IMG/VR virus record: IMGVR_UViG_3300029258_005029
Location: 1 to 33,075 of that record
Origin: a virus
Direction: 5' to 3' (one strand)
DNA length: 33,075 nucleotides
The translations under genes were made by a program, and so were the position numbers. Under the pieces are notes generated by a model, which searched no databases, was not told the origin of the DNA, and saw only the letters and a program-made list of their open reading frames with translations. This document shows, in pieces, positions 31,720 to 33,075 of this stretch (within the stretch, counting starts at the first letter, position 1; each line of letters opens with the position of its first letter).

Positions 31720-33075
31720 ATTCATCGCATGTTTAACCGGTTTGGTTTGCCTGGCTGCTTCATTGGGGTATGCCGATCCATCATACGTCGGCGATCCGTT
31801 GCATGAGGGCGACGTGATCGGGGCCGTGAGTGCGGCGGATGCCACATTCGACGAATTGACGGCGACCACGGCGAACGTTACGACGGAAACCACCGCAAAC
31901 AGCACGGCGACCAATTTAACCGTGACGGGCGGCCTGGTTTTGTCCGGCGATACCGTGGACGTGAGCGAAGGAGGGACCGGGGCGTCGTCGTTGACGGATC
32001 ACGCTTTTTTGTTGGGCAGCGGGACGGGGGCGATTACGGCAAGCAGCGCCGCGACCGACGGGCAGGTTCCCATCGGGAGCACCGGGGCCGATCCCGTCTT
32101 ATCAACCCTTACGGGGACCGCGAACGAAATCGCGATATCCAACGCCCCGGGGTCTATAACCATCGGGATCCCCGATCCCTTGATCGTGTCCAAAGGGGGC
32201 ACGGGCGCCGCATCCTTGACGGACGGCGGGATACTATTGGGATCCGGAACAGGCGGGATCACGGCTTTGGGGGTGGCGAGCAACGGGCAGATTCCCATCG
32301 GGGACGGGACTACCGACCCGCAATTAGGAACGATCTCGGCGGGGGAAGGGATCGACGTTACGAACGGAGCGGGGAGTATTACAGTAAGCGGCGAGAACGC
32401 CTCCACCACAAATAAAGGCATCGCCTCTTTCACCGCTGCGGATTTTGATGTGTCCTCCGGCGCGGTGTCGGTCGAGGATTCGACCGTCCGGACGGCTGCG
32501 ACCGACTCCGGAACCGCCACGGGCTCGATCCACGGGATCACCTTCTCCGGTGGAGAGGGGATTGATACGAGCGGCTCTTCTGCGACCGTGACCATCGCGG
32601 GGGAGGACGCGAGCACGAGTAATAAGGGGATCGCATCCTTTGATTCGGATGATTTCAGCGTTTCGTCCGGGGCCGTGAGCTTGGACCGGGCGAGCTGGTC
32701 CGTCCCGAACCTCATTAAAAATCCCTTCTACGTCATGAGCAACATGGACGATGACGCAGGCGAAGGGATGATGACTTTTGATTCCGGTTCCACCGAATTC
32801 AGCGTGGGCGAGGTGTTCACCGGAGCGACTTCGAGCGCAACGGCTGTGGTCATTCAGTATACTGTGGCCTCCGGCACTTGGGGCGGAGGTGACGCGGCAG
32901 GGACGGTGAGTCTCGGGAGGGCTCAGGGGCGCTTCCAAGACGATGAAGACATTAATGGTTCGGACGCAGGGAATAACTGTGCCACGGTGAATATGCCCGA
33001 TTCTGCGGCGGGGGTGGACCTGGTGCAGAATGGGGAGTTTGAGAACGGAACTACTGGTTGGGATATAGGTAATCA
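31712..33075 (+). CDS. Tail fibre protein with N-terminal signal peptide, 3' truncated
   Basis: Open to the window edge; 454 complete codons are visible. Residues 1-22 look like a Sec signal peptide: Lys at position 3, a hydrophobic core ([15 protein letters not shown]) and a G-Y-A cleavage site before DPS. Then follow fibre repeats: V-S-x-GGTGA-x-SLTD...LLGSGTG..IT...GQ-x-PIG...DP-x-L at residues 84 and 159, and a second type, GEGID...[15 protein letters not shown]-x-VSSGAVS, at about 228 and 298. These are typical of trimeric phage fibre shafts. After residue 320 ([18 protein letters not shown]) a new beta-rich domain begins, and the last visible part ([18 protein letters not shown]) resembles the start of a carbohydrate-binding domain. 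A signal peptide on a phage fibre is unusual. Confidence 0.8.
   Translation, partial: MNKFIACLTGLVCLAASLGYADPSYVGDPLHEGDVIGAVSAADATFDELTATTANVTTETTANSTATNLTVTGGLVLSGDTVDVSEGGTGASSLTDHAFLLGSGTGAITASSAATDGQVPIGSTGADPVLSTLTGTANEIAISNAPGSITIGIPDPLIVSKGGTGAASLTDGGILLGSGTGGITALGVASNGQIPIGDGTTDPQLGTISAGEGIDVTNGAGSITVSGENASTTNKGIASFTAADFDVSSGAVSVEDSTVRTAATDSGTATGSIHGITFSGGEGIDTSGSSATVTIAGEDASTSNKGIASFDSDDFSVSSGAVSLDRASWSVPNLIKNPFYVMSNMDDDAGEGMMTFDSGSTEFSVGEVFTGATSSATAVVIQYTVASGTWGGGDAAGTVSLGRAQGRFQDDEDINGSDAGNNCATVNMPDSAAGVDLVQNGEFENGTTGWDIGN
31961..32332 (+). repeat. Two fibre-shaft repeats of about 47 residues
   Basis: Copies begin at 31961 (residue 84) and 32186 (residue 159), separated by about 27 residues. 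They share V-S-x-GGTGA-x-SLTD, LLGSGTG and PIG. They are diverged at the DNA level, so they are old repeats kept by selection for structure. Confidence 0.8.
32393..32690 (+). repeat. Two fibre repeats with the NKGIASF motif
   Basis: Copies begin at 32393 (residue 228) and 32603 (residue 298). Each has [15 protein letters not shown], then DF-x-VSSGAVS. Each is preceded by a GEGID segment, so the full unit is about 70 residues. Confidence 0.8.

Noticed and set aside
31730-31760. Lipoprotein signal in the fibre N-terminus (Cys in the hydrophobic core)
   Set aside because: The residues before the Cys (GLV) do not fit a lipobox; a type I cleavage site at GYA is better.
1-33075. tRNA genes, CRISPR arrays, insertion sequences, attachment sites
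   Set aside because: None was recognisable by eye; the window is almost completely filled with co-directional phage genes.

Overview
The window is part of a tailed-phage or prophage genome, read in one direction: every gene I can support is on the + strand. It holds the structural and ejection-protein region. The first gene is the C-terminal end of a major capsid protein (resembling the N4-gp56 capsid family). It is followed by small virion proteins, two adaptor-like proteins, a large tail nozzle-like protein, helical and glycine-rich internal proteins, two very large multidomain proteins and a fibre cluster that runs off the right edge. I see no tape-measure, sheath or baseplate gene, which suggests a short-tailed (podovirus-like) particle. 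Terminase, portal, replication and lysis genes are not in the window. Base composition is clearly GC-rich, so the host is probably a GC-rich bacterium; I cannot name it.

Layout: 1-5577 capsid end, small virion proteins and adaptors. 5656-10224 nozzle-like protein with a proline-rich tandem-repeat N-terminus and an inserted LamG-like domain. 10226-13770 four coiled-coil or glycine-rich proteins, probably internal or ejected. 13798-18036 a 1412-residue polyvalent-type protein. 18037-19124 three small genes. 19165-31095 one uninterrupted 3976-codon frame joining an N-terminal SAP/SH3-like module, a DarB-like DNA methyltransferase plus SF2 helicase, a zincin metallopeptidase motif, a conserved module with an EIQSDW motif, and a long helical C-terminus. 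31095-33075 small fibre-associated proteins and a partial tail fibre that starts with a signal peptide.

The likely biological theme is a particle that carries very large proteins into the cell with the DNA. The methyltransferase-helicase part resembles P1 DarB, a virion protein that protects incoming DNA from restriction. The most unusual signal is at 19814-20353. A separate 167-codon gene with its own strong Shine-Dalgarno and typical codon use lies inside the giant frame in another reading frame. In that stretch the giant frame itself encodes only low-complexity, codon-atypical sequence. Just upstream is an A7 run containing the heptamer A-AAA-AAG; a one-base shift there, in either direction, would end the upstream protein immediately before the nested gene. 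The giant protein may therefore be a genuine fusion, a frameshift-regulated product, or two or three genes joined by a homopolymer error or slippage.
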